A stretch of 64,000 nt of DNA, taken from assembly GCF_014202505.1 (NCBI RefSeq), contig NZ_JACHGW010000003.1, positions 682,001-746,000 on the forward strand, read 5' to 3'. The stretch is from Armatimonas rosea. GTDB taxonomy: Bacteria > Armatimonadota > Armatimonadia > Armatimonadales > Armatimonadaceae. Shown piece by piece: positions 30,567 to 39,000 of this stretch; the stretch's first letter is position 1, and every line of letters starts with the position of its first letter. Both the position numbers and the translations under genes were made by a program. The notes under the pieces were generated by a model that searched no databases, was not told the origin of the DNA, and worked only from the letters and a program-made list of their open reading frames with translations.

Positions 30567-31613
30567 TTTGTCTTTCTCTAGCTCGGCGAGACGCTTCTCT
30601 AGGTCGCGAAGCTTCTTGACCATGTCTGGGAGCCGGTGGGCCGCTGCCTGCTGGCGCATCATCTCCTTGTGGGGCCGCGCCGGGAAGCCGGAGACAAACG
30701 AGCCCTCGGGGATATCACCGATCACGCCGCCACGGCCCGCGATCACCGAGCGCGCCCCGATCTTGACGTGCTCGCCCGCGCCAGACTGGCCCGCAAAGAC
30801 CGAGTAGTCGCCCACTTGGACACCGCCGGCAAGCGCGGTCTGGGCGACGAGCAGGCAGTGGTTGCCTACCTGGCAGTTGTGCGCCACATGGACCATGTTG
30901 TCGAGCTTGGTCCCATTGCCGATTCGGGTCGTGCCGGTCTTGGCGCGGTCGATCGTGCAGTTCGCTCCCATCTCCACATCGTCGCCGATCGAGACCGTGC
31001 CAATCTGCGGGACCTTGAGGTGCTGGCCACCGACAAGCATGTACCCAAACCCATCGGCACCAATGACGGTCCCCGAGTGGATGATATTGCGCTTGCCCAT
31101 CTTGGTCCCGTGGAGAATCGTCACATTGGGAAAGATAATGGTATCGTCGCCAATCTCCACATCGTTGCCGATATAGCAGAGCGGGTGGATCGTGACGTTC
31201 TTACCCAGCCGGACATTCTCCCCGAGCACGCACTGTGCCCCCAAGGAGACGAGCTCCCCGTACTCAAGATCGCTTCCGATCACGGCGGTGGGATGGATAC
31301 CACGGGGGGCGTAGTGCTCCGGCGCGAAGAGGTCCAGGAGCTGAGCAAACGCCAAACGAGGGTTCTCGACCCCGATCATGACCTTGGTGTCGCCGTTGCT
31401 AATGGCCGACTGGGGGGCCAGAATCGCCGAGGCGAGAGACTTTCGCGCTGTCTCTAGGAAGCGGGGGCTCTCCGCAAAGGTGATATCCCCGGAGCGTGCC
31501 TCTTCTATCGAGGCGATCCCACAGATCATGGTCGCGGGGTCGCCAAAAACCTGGCCTTGCACGACCGCTGCTATCTCGGCCACCGTCCGGAGGCGCTGCT
31601 CTTTGCCCATCAT
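30549..31613 (-). CDS. lpxD: UDP-3-O-(3-hydroxyacyl)glucosamine N-acyltransferase LpxD
   Basis: A 354-residue lipid A enzyme adding the second acyl chain. The N-terminal uridine-binding domain (about 1-105) ends with NPRLAFAQLLDLFAPEHY. A left-handed beta-helix of hexapeptide repeats follows (IHPTAVIGSDLEYGELVSLG onward). The catalytic histidine is in NMVHVAHNCQVGNHCLL. The tail PDMVKKLRDLEKRLAELEKD is a short coiled coil. It is the last gene of the bamA-ompH-lipoprotein-lpxD block. Its start codon shares a TAATG overlap with the lipoprotein gene. Its stop lies inside the terminator shared with tRNA-Pro. Confidence 0.97.
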   Translation of the reverse strand: MMGKEQRLRTVAEIAAVVQGQVFGDPATMICGIASIEEARSGDITFAESPRFLETARKSLASAILAPQSAISNGDTKVMIGVENPRLAFAQLLDLFAPEHYAPRGIHPTAVIGSDLEYGELVSLGAQCVLGENVRLGKNVTIHPLCYIGNDVEIGDDTIIFPNVTILHGTKMGKRNIIHSGTVIGADGFGYMLVGGQHLKVPQIGTVSIGDDVEMGANCTIDRAKTGTTRIGNGTKLDNMVHVAHNCQVGNHCLLVAQTALAGGVQVGDYSVFAGQSGAGEHVKIGARSVIAGRGGVIGDIPEGSFVSGFPARPHKEMMRQQAAAHRLPDMVKKLRDLEKRLAELEKDKEKPSA

Positions 31614-32797
31614 TACAAACTCACCTTTATCCAGTTGGCAAACTCTCTGGTTCGATCCGGAACGCCGGGAAGGGGGGAGAAGGAGACGATGATCCCCCGA
31701 CGCTTGGCGATGTCCTCGACTTGAGCGCGTAGCTCGGCCACCAGAGCTTTTTGCTCGTTGTTTTCTCTTTTTGCGGGGCGACTCTCCACTACCTGGGGAG
31801 AGGACCCTCTCGGTCTCACAGGGAGGCCCGAGCTAGGGGGTGTGCCCGCGGCACGGCGTGTTGGGAGCTCCTCGGCCAAGAGAACGCGGTTGAGGCTCTC
31901 TTCTTGATCGAGGCGCAAGGAGAAGGTCTCGTCGCGGCTACGAAGCCCTTCAAGGCGCTGCTCCACCCGTTGTTTGATCTCACTCTCCCGCTCTTGGGCG
32001 CTCTGTAGGCGCTTTTGTTCCGCTTGAAGCTCCGCGCGTTTGATCGTGTCTTCAAGCTCTTGGCACAGTGTCTCTAGGGCATCGCGCGAGGCGGCGTAGA
32101 GGACACGGGGGTTGCGTGGTGCGACCCCGTTCTCCCAGGCAACACGTGCGCGCCGAACCCCGGTCAGGGAGTCCACCTGAATCTGGGCACGGAGAGGGAT
32201 GGCGCGGAGACGCTTGACCTCTTTTGCAACTTTCTCGGGCTCATCCGGGGCGAGGAGGGTATCGTTGGCCGGGCTGGCGAGGGCGCGCGAGATCTGAAAC
32301 TGGGTCTGGGCCAGCGAGAGATCGTCCTTAAGCCGTGCCACTTCCTCACTCACGGTCCGCATCGCCTCCTTGCGGTCGTCGTCGGCCTGGCTCCGCGCTT
32401 GCGGCCGCTCCTGATCCTCAAAGTAGGACTTGCTGATCTCCAAAAAACGGTCCTGTCGCTCGCGGAGGCGTGTGCCAAACTCCTGAATCCCCCGCTGGTT
32501 GGCCCGTGTGACCTCTGCACGCCCCTGGAGCCGCCGCCGCTGCGCCTGCTCCCAGCCCGCCGTCTGCGTCAGCACGAGCGGGACAAGCGCGGCAGGACGC
32601 ACGAGTGTGGTCAGCGGGACGGGCTGCCCTGCGGGGAGTGCGAGGAGGGCTTCTGTCCGAACATGGCTCTGGACAAGAGCCTCCAGGTCCACCGTTGCAT
32701 GAGTCGGGGCAGGCGTGGAGGAGGGGGTGGGTACAGACTTGCTACACCCACACACCCCTAGAGCAATACAAAGTGCTACACCAGGAACCCGCGTCAC
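31613..32797 (-). CDS. Coiled-coil lipoprotein of unknown function between ompH and lpxD
   Basis: A 394-residue protein. The GTG at 32797 is chosen because it yields a short lipoprotein signal (MTRVPGVALCIALGVCGC, lipidated Cys about residue 18). It also starts 11 nt after the ompH stop, whereas longer starts overlap ompH. After a Pro/Thr-rich linker the body is highly charged and predicted helical, rich in Glu, Arg and Gln (for example RLRERQDRFLEISKSYFEDQ and EQKRLQSAQERESEIKQRVE), like a long periplasmic coiled coil. The last 45 residues (KALVAELRAQVEDIAKRRGI, then SFSPLPGVPDRT) look like a small folded end. Its position suggests an envelope-assembly role. No family was recognised. Confidence 0.82.
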   Translation of the reverse strand: MTRVPGVALCIALGVCGCSKSVPTPSSTPAPTHATVDLEALVQSHVRTEALLALPAGQPVPLTTLVRPAALVPLVLTQTAGWEQAQRRRLQGRAEVTRANQRGIQEFGTRLRERQDRFLEISKSYFEDQERPQARSQADDDRKEAMRTVSEEVARLKDDLSLAQTQFQISRALASPANDTLLAPDEPEKVAKEVKRLRAIPLRAQIQVDSLTGVRRARVAWENGVAPRNPRVLYAASRDALETLCQELEDTIKRAELQAEQKRLQSAQERESEIKQRVEQRLEGLRSRDETFSLRLDQEESLNRVLLAEELPTRRAAGTPPSSGLPVRPRGSSPQVVESRPAKRENNEQKALVAELRAQVEDIAKRRGIIVSFSPLPGVPDRTREFANWIKVSL

Positions 32798-32807
32798 AGA
32801 GCGACGC

Positions 32808-33482
32808 CTACTTTTGGAGGAGCTTAACCACGTCCTCAGTGATGTCGGTCGCTGCATAGATCACGACATTGGCATTGAAGACAAGGGCCAGGCTCTTTTC
32901 CTGCGCCACTTTCTTCACTGCGTCCTTGACTGCTTTCTCCAGCTGGTTTTCAAAATCGGTGCCCTTCTCCGTGATACGCTTCTCGTACTCGGCCCCGATC
33001 TCATTGAGGAGCGGAATTCCCTCGTTTTGCAGGGTGTTGAGCCGCTCCAGCTCTTTCTTCTCATCGTCTTTGAGCTGGGCTTGCTGGCTGAGGCGGGTGA
33101 TGGTGCCCGCGCTCTGGTCTGCCTTCTTCTGGAGATCCGCGGCGCGCATCTTCTCCGCCGGGGTGGCCTTGTCGCCCTTTTCGTAGATCGCGGCGAGCTC
33201 ACCCATCTCCTGCTTGGTCAGAAAGATGGCATTGCCCTCTTTGAGCTTGGTAAAGATTCCCAGCATGCTACGCTTGAAGCTATCGAACTGGCCATCCAGG
33301 TCTTTTTTTAGCTTGGACTGCTTGGCGCACTCTTGAAAGTCAACAATGCCAAACTGCTGCTGGGCATGCGCGGGGGTGGGGACGAGGGCTGGCAGGCAGA
33401 CTCCTCCGAGAAGGGCCAGGGCAACCGGCAGGAGGGGCCGAAGGGTTCGAGTGGATCGCATGCGATATTGGAGAGAGGTCAT
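32808..33482 (-). CDS. ompH: Periplasmic chaperone OmpH/Skp family
   Basis: A 224-residue protein with a signal peptide (LLPVALALLGGVCLPALVPT, cut after AHA). The Skp/OmpH body follows: the first strand FGIVDFQECAKQSK, two long charged helices forming the tentacle hairpin (EKMRAADLQKKADQSAG, then QLKDDEKKELERLNTL), and the returning strand KSLALVFNANVVIYAATDIT near the C-terminus. Skp carries unfolded outer-membrane proteins to BAM. It lies 26 nt after bamA, as in many diderms, and the coiled-coil lipoprotein and lpxD follow. Confidence 0.92.
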   Translation of the reverse strand: MTSLQYRMRSTRTLRPLLPVALALLGGVCLPALVPTPAHAQQQFGIVDFQECAKQSKLKKDLDGQFDSFKRSMLGIFTKLKEGNAIFLTKQEMGELAAIYEKGDKATPAEKMRAADLQKKADQSAGTITRLSQQAQLKDDEKKELERLNTLQNEGIPLLNEIGAEYEKRITEKGTDFENQLEKAVKDAVKKVAQEKSLALVFNANVVIYAATDITEDVVKLLQK

Positions 33483-33508
33483 GGTAAAAAGTTTCTCTTT
33501 CTTCTTTA

Positions 33509-35392
33509 CTAAAATGCCTGGCCAATGGAGAAGTGGCTCCGACCGGCACCGTCCCCGAAGCCGTAGTCAAGACGGACAGGGCCGACGGGCGTGCGGACAC
33601 GGATGCCGACACCAAAGCTCGTCCTTGGGTGGAAGCCGGTCTGCTGCTGGAATCCGGCGATATTTTCCTGGTTGACCGTGGAAGCGCCCCATGCATGGCC
33701 CACATCGACAAAGAACACGCCCCCAAGCTGGTTGGTCTTGTCCAGCGGGATGCGCACCTCGTTGGAGAAGAGGAACATGTTGTTGCCCCAGAAGCGGTCA
33801 TCGAAGAAGCCACGGAGGTTGTCGGCGCCGCCCATGAAGAACTGCTCCGAGAAGGCGATATTGCCCGTGGCCGTTCCCACCATGAGGCGTGAGGCAAGCA
33901 CCCGCTTGCCCTCGCGCAGGTTCTCCTTGGAGCGCTCACCATTGAGGGACGTGTAGCGGCGGGCATCGAGGATGTACTTGACAAACCCACCGTTCTGGCT
34001 CCGGTCCTCCAGCAAGAGGCGGGGCTCGCCGGTCTGGCCGAACTTGGGGTTGAGGCTGGGCTTCTGGTAGTTGAAGCGGCTGTGCCCAAACTCGATACTG
34101 GGGGAGAGGTAGTAGCCACGGGTCGGGTCTTGGGCGTTGTCGGTGGGGTTGGAGATCACGCCAAAGGTCACTGCGGAGATGCGCCCGTCCTGAACCAGTG
34201 AGCCCCGAAGGTTGCGAATGTCGTCGTCGCTGAGGGCATCGTAGTTCTGCTGGAGGTTGTTGGCCTGGATCCCCTCCGCACGAAGCCCGGCGAAGGCGCG
34301 GGTGAAGCGGTCCGCGGTCAGAGGACGGGAGAGGTTAAAGCCCGCACCCTTGCGCTCCTCGTAGTACTGGTTGTTCGATGTATCATTGGTCAGGTTCGAC
34401 GAGAGAATGCGGTTGAAGCGAAACGCGAGGCGGTCGTAGAGGTTGATGCTGGCGCTGGTGTTGTTCTTGTCTACCCAGGGCTCGGTGAAGCCTAGCTCGT
34501 AGGAGTTGCGGGAGATGCCGCCCGCCACCGACCACTGCAGATCGAGCCCCTGGCCCTTGCCCCGGAAGTTCTGCTCGTTGAGGCTGACGGTTCCAATCAG
34601 GCGCTGGCGTGCCGAGTAGCCCACCGAGACCCCCACCTGGCCCGTGCGCTGCTCCTGCACCGCGAGGGTGACCTTGGTCTTGTCCAGGTCGCTGCCCGGC
34701 TCGGCGTTGGTGACCGCATCGACAAAGATATTGAGGCGCATCAGGCGGGAGAGGTCCTCTTGGAGCAGGCTCTCGTTGTAGGGATTGCCCACCTTGGTGC
34801 GTAGCTCGCGTGTCACCACGCTGCGGGCGGTCTTGATATTTCCCGTGACCTCAATCGACTCGACCACGGTCTCCAGGATGGGAATCGTGAGGGTGCGGGT
34901 CTTGGGGTCGAGCGAGACCTCGTCGATCACCACGAGTGCGCGGTAGCCCTGGCTCTGGTAGAAGCGGGGGATCTTGAGGACATCGCTGGAGAGGGTCTTC
35001 TGGTTGAGCACCTCGCCGGGCTTGGTCGCCATCAGCTTGAGGAGCTCATCGTTCTTGATGACCTTGTTGCCGGTAAAGGTGATGACATCGATCACCGGGT
35101 TCTCGGCAAGGTTGAAGATGAGGCGAATGCGCCGGTCGGGCAGCTCCTCGAAGCGCGCGGTGACTGTCGCGTAGAGCCCGGTGTCCAAGAGCGCTTTCTT
35201 AGCGTCCTCTAGGCCCTTGAAGGCAAAGGGCGAGCCAATCTTAAATACTTTATTGACCGCCAGTGTGGCGACAGTCTCGTTGGTTTTCTGTCGCCCCGTG
35301 AACTGAATCTCCGCGATGGGGCGGCTCTCCTGAGCACTTGCCACCACCGCGACACTCAGTGCGGCGACACTACATCCTAGCTTGAACCACAT
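33509..35392 (-). CDS. bamA: Outer membrane protein assembly factor BamA
   Basis: A 627-residue Omp85 protein. A signal peptide (CSVAALSVAVVASA) is followed by about three POTRA domains (IAEIQFTGRQKTNETVATLA; VIDVITFTGNKVIKNDELLK; VESIEVTGNIKTARSVVTRE). The 16-strand barrel starts near residue 260 (QVGVSVGYSARQRLIGTVSL). The chaperone-recognised C-terminal phenylalanine is present (HFSIGQAF). RGFFDDRFWG is the likely L6 RGF motif region. It is shorter than the five-POTRA E. coli protein. An AGGAG ribosome-binding site precedes ATG 35392. The ECF sigma gene ends 15 nt upstream, so the two are likely cotranscribed. Confidence 0.96.
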   Translation of the reverse strand: MWFKLGCSVAALSVAVVASAQESRPIAEIQFTGRQKTNETVATLAVNKVFKIGSPFAFKGLEDAKKALLDTGLYATVTARFEELPDRRIRLIFNLAENPVIDVITFTGNKVIKNDELLKLMATKPGEVLNQKTLSSDVLKIPRFYQSQGYRALVVIDEVSLDPKTRTLTIPILETVVESIEVTGNIKTARSVVTRELRTKVGNPYNESLLQEDLSRLMRLNIFVDAVTNAEPGSDLDKTKVTLAVQEQRTGQVGVSVGYSARQRLIGTVSLNEQNFRGKGQGLDLQWSVAGGISRNSYELGFTEPWVDKNNTSASINLYDRLAFRFNRILSSNLTNDTSNNQYYEERKGAGFNLSRPLTADRFTRAFAGLRAEGIQANNLQQNYDALSDDDIRNLRGSLVQDGRISAVTFGVISNPTDNAQDPTRGYYLSPSIEFGHSRFNYQKPSLNPKFGQTGEPRLLLEDRSQNGGFVKYILDARRYTSLNGERSKENLREGKRVLASRLMVGTATGNIAFSEQFFMGGADNLRGFFDDRFWGNNMFLFSNEVRIPLDKTNQLGGVFFVDVGHAWGASTVNQENIAGFQQQTGFHPRTSFGVGIRVRTPVGPVRLDYGFGDGAGRSHFSIGQAF

Positions 35393-35406
35393 GATCTAAA
35401 AAACTC

Positions 35407-36015
35407 CTAACCTTGTCCCTGACGGCCAAGCCACCCCCGGTAGTAGGGCTCCAGCCGCTGGCGTACTTTATTGCGGGCCCGGTGCAGGCGGGTTTTTACC
35501 GCGGGCACCGACAGGCCCAAAATGGCTGCGATCTCATCGTAGGGAAGGTCCTCCCAGAGGTCCAGGATCAGCACTTCCCGATACTCCATGGGCAGGGCAT
35601 CGACCGCCTCACGGATTTTTTGTCCAAACTCCGTCTCCAGCAAGAGCTTCTCTGGTGCATTGCGCCAGTCGGCGACCTCGTGGGTGAGCTCTCCGGAGTC
35701 GCTCTCTAGGTTGTCATCGAGCGAGTAGCCCTCACGCTCGCGCTGGCGGCCTTTTTGCTTGTACCAGTTCTTGCAGAGGTTACGGGCGATCTGGTAGAGC
35801 CAGGTGTAGACTTGCGCATCGCGGCGGAAGCCTCCCCAGGCTTTCCAGGCATTGGTGAAGGTATCTACCAGAAGGTCGTTTGCATCCTCCACGTTCTCGT
35901 TACCGATCATGCGTAGGATTAGGTTATAGAGACGGAGCTCGTATTTCTTTTGGATCTGCTCGAAAGTGAGATGACGATCATCTCCTTCTCGGGGTCGGCG
36001 CTCCGTACTACTCAC
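35407..36015 (-). CDS. ECF-type RNA polymerase sigma factor upstream of bamA
   Basis: About 202 residues from the GTG at 36015. A TTG at 36048 would add 11 residues but coincides with a TTGACA that may be a promoter box. Region 2 is YELRLYNLILRMIGN, then DLLVDTFTNAWKAW and VYTWLYQIARNLCKNWY. Region 4 is VDALPMEYREVLILDLWEDL, then LGLSVPAVKTRLHRARNKVR. This is the RpoE-like ECF layout. No anti-sigma gene is adjacent. Being directly upstream of bamA-ompH-lpxD, it is a plausible regulator of envelope biogenesis, by analogy with sigma E control of bamA and skp in proteobacteria. Confidence 0.9.
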   Translation of the reverse strand: MSSTERRPREGDDRHLTFEQIQKKYELRLYNLILRMIGNENVEDANDLLVDTFTNAWKAWGGFRRDAQVYTWLYQIARNLCKNWYKQKGRQREREGYSLDDNLESDSGELTHEVADWRNAPEKLLLETEFGQKIREAVDALPMEYREVLILDLWEDLPYDEIAAILGLSVPAVKTRLHRARNKVRQRLEPYYRGWLGRQGQG

Positions 36016-36078
36016 AATGACACCAGGGTAGACAGTAAAGGCTGTCAAACGTTTCAGGGTTTTGCAACAAGTGGTGCA

Positions 36079-39000
36079 TTAGTAGCGTAGAGTGCCTCGA
36101 ATAAAGAGCTGGCTATCGCGCTGCTCGTTGGTCGAGGCGCCCAGCTGAAGACGGCTCCCACGGCGGAGCTGGCCGATCTCGTAGTTGAGGCTGTAGAGCT
36201 GTGGGAGGAGGGTGGACGAGCCGCTGCGGGTCTGAAACGAGCGGCGCACCTCGATGGTCACCTTGTCCAAGGGCTCGGGGAGGCGGCGGATAAAGAACAG
36301 GTTCGCCAGGCCGTCCTGCCCGTAGTCAAGCGAGACATTCTCCAGCCCAAAGAGCTTGCTGAACTGGTCGGTGAGCGGGGTCAGCAGCGAGCTAGTGAGG
36401 CCGTTGCTCAGGAGCGATGCCCCATCGCGCAGGGCTTGCTCCGAGAGCTGGGAGAACATCTGCACCGGGAAGAGCAGGGAGTAGATCGCGTACTCGCTCA
36501 GGCGCGGATCGGAGGCGGTGAGGCGGATCGGGTTGGCCTGGGACTTGCCCACCTGGAAGAGCGCATCACCGAGCGGAAGAACGCCATTGAAGCTCGCGGT
36601 GATCGTCACCCGCTTGCCCGCCAGATCGTCGGGGATCTGGTTGCTGAGCCGCCCGGGATCGAAGGTCGTGGGGGTGGACTGCGACGACTTCACCGCCGAT
36701 GAGCTCACGAGAATCTTGCCGGATGCGGTCACATCCTGTGCCTTCAGATCGAACTGGAGCCGGTCTTGGCGTGCCTCGTAGCGCTTGGCGTAGGTCAGGC
36801 GCAGCTCCCCGCCACGCTGGACGGTAAAGGTCGCCAGGGGGTACTTGAAGTAGCCGCCTGTCGGGCTCAGGACTCCCTCGATCTTGGGGGAGGCCAGGTC
36901 CCCGGAGATCGTCACGTTACCCAGTCCCTGGAACTCAAAGATCGAGGTCTTGGTGAGGCGGGCTTGGTTGATGGTCTCCAGGTTCAGGGCAAAGCGGGGG
37001 TTGAAGTCGCGGGCGACATTTTCGGTGCTCTCAGGGAGCTGGCGCTTGGGAAGCCGGAAGCTCACGTCGGTGAGCCCGAGGTTGCCGCCTGTCGCGGTGG
37101 CCAGAGTCGGGGTGAGCAGGGGGCCGCGAACCAGGAAGCGCCCGTTGAGCTGCCCCTTGAAGGCCTCCTCTAAGCCCCCACCCAGCGAGCGCACCAGGGT
37201 CTCGTTCATCAGGAGGGCGGAGGCATTCTCGGTGTCGAGCTGGAGGTTCTCAAAGCTGGCCTTCAGGTCGAACTCGCCGCGGAGCTTGGGGGCCGGTGCG
37301 CGCTCTTCTTGGTCGGTCTCTTTCCGAGCAAAGAGGCGGGTGAAGTCTTCTAGGTTCTCAATCCGAATGACCGAGCTGGGGTCCAGGGAGAGCTTGCCCG
37401 CACTGGGAAGCGAGTCTAGGGCGGGCGGTGTGGGGAGTGGCTTGCCCTTCTCAGACTTTGTGGGGGGGAGCTGGGCGAGCTGGAGCTCTGCCTTGGGGAA
37501 GCGAATCTCGTTCCCCGCAAACTCCATGGCGAGCGCGAGGTGCTGGATCGGGTTGATCACATCGCGTGCCCCCCGCTGGATCGGGTTGGGGAAGCGTACC
37601 GTGCCATCGTCGAGCCGTAGCTTCCCGGTGAGCTGCGGCTCGTTGAGGCTCCCGGCAAGCTGGATATTCCCTCGCAGGACCCCGCCCAGCTTGATGCCCG
37701 CGGTCTGGAAGTACTGGGTCAGGGTCGCCAGAGTCAGCCCCTGGGCATCGTCGATTGCCGCGTGCGCCTGGATCGGCTGGTCCGCCGCGACACGGGACTT
37801 CTGGTTGTCGTAGGGGAGAGCGCCATCGAAGGTGACAACCTCCTTAGCATGGGTCAAGCGCCCATCCGTGACCGTCAGCTGCCAGTCTTGGGCGTTCTTT
37901 CCCGTGAGCTCGACTTGAAAACGGAGCAGGTCGATCAGCAGAGGCGGGATATTGACAGCCCCTGCCTGCCCGACCGTCTCCCCGATCAAGAGATTGTCCG
38001 CATAGAACGATGCCGTGACATGGGGAGTCTCGGCCGTGCCATCCGCGGCGAGCGTGACGGCCGCCTTCCCCTGGATGGGGGCGAGGCTCCGGGGGGAGAG
38101 GACACGCACGAGGTTGAGAGGGATGGCGTTGGTATCCAGGGTAAGGTGGTACTCTAGCTTCTCGTCCTTGGTTTGTGGGAGCCTCAGCCAGCTCTTGCTC
38201 GTGCTTGTCTCGCCCGTCTTGGGGTCTTTCGTGGCATGGGCGAGCAGGCGGACGATAGTCGGGTCCTCGCTCTGGGGGTCTTGGAGAGTGAGCTCGGCGC
38301 TATCGAGGGAGAGGCGCTCGTTGTTGAGGGTTGCGCGGGCATTGAGCTGTCCCTTGACCACCACCGGCTCTTTTTCGGTCCCTGCCTGGAACACCAGGTC
38401 GCCACTGCTCAAGCGCAGGTTGGCACTGAGGTCCGTGGGAGAGCCGGTCGCAAACGAGGCCCCGAGCGTCCCCGTGAGAGCCGCAGTCCCGTCGATCTGA
38501 CTGGGAACTTTGTAGAGGCTCTGGATAAAGTCTTGCCCCTCCGGGGTATCGTCGAGGTGGGCCGAGCGCAGGTCATCGAGAACCTGCTGGAGCCGCGCCT
38601 CGGTCACCGCCAGGCGGCCCGTCACCCGCTGGGTCGCGAGGTCGTAGTGCACGCCGAGGAGCTCGAACTTCACCCGGCTCTTGCCTAGGCGCAGGCTTAC
38701 CTCGGGGAGCGTGACGATACCCTCCACGGGACCGGGGCCTCCCAGGATAGGAGCGAGCTCCAGGGCTCCGATCTTCAGCTCCGTGACCGGAATCCCCACA
38801 AGCTGCAAGGGGCGTTTCTCGGCGAGCTGGGCGGTGATCACGGGCCGCTCACTGGTTCCGGCAAGGGTCAGAGTCGCCGAGACCGCCCCGGTGATCCCTA
38901 CTTGCTTCTCCTCCAGACCGCCCAGCGATGAGAGCGCTTCCAGGTCGATACTCTGGGCCACCACGCTTCCGGTGAGCTCTCCGGTCTTGGCGAGCGAGAT

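Noticed and set aside
36016-36048. TTG start for the ECF gene before bamA
   Set aside because: TTGACA here resembles a -35 box and the GTG at 36015 leads directly into the ECF domain. The choice is not certain.
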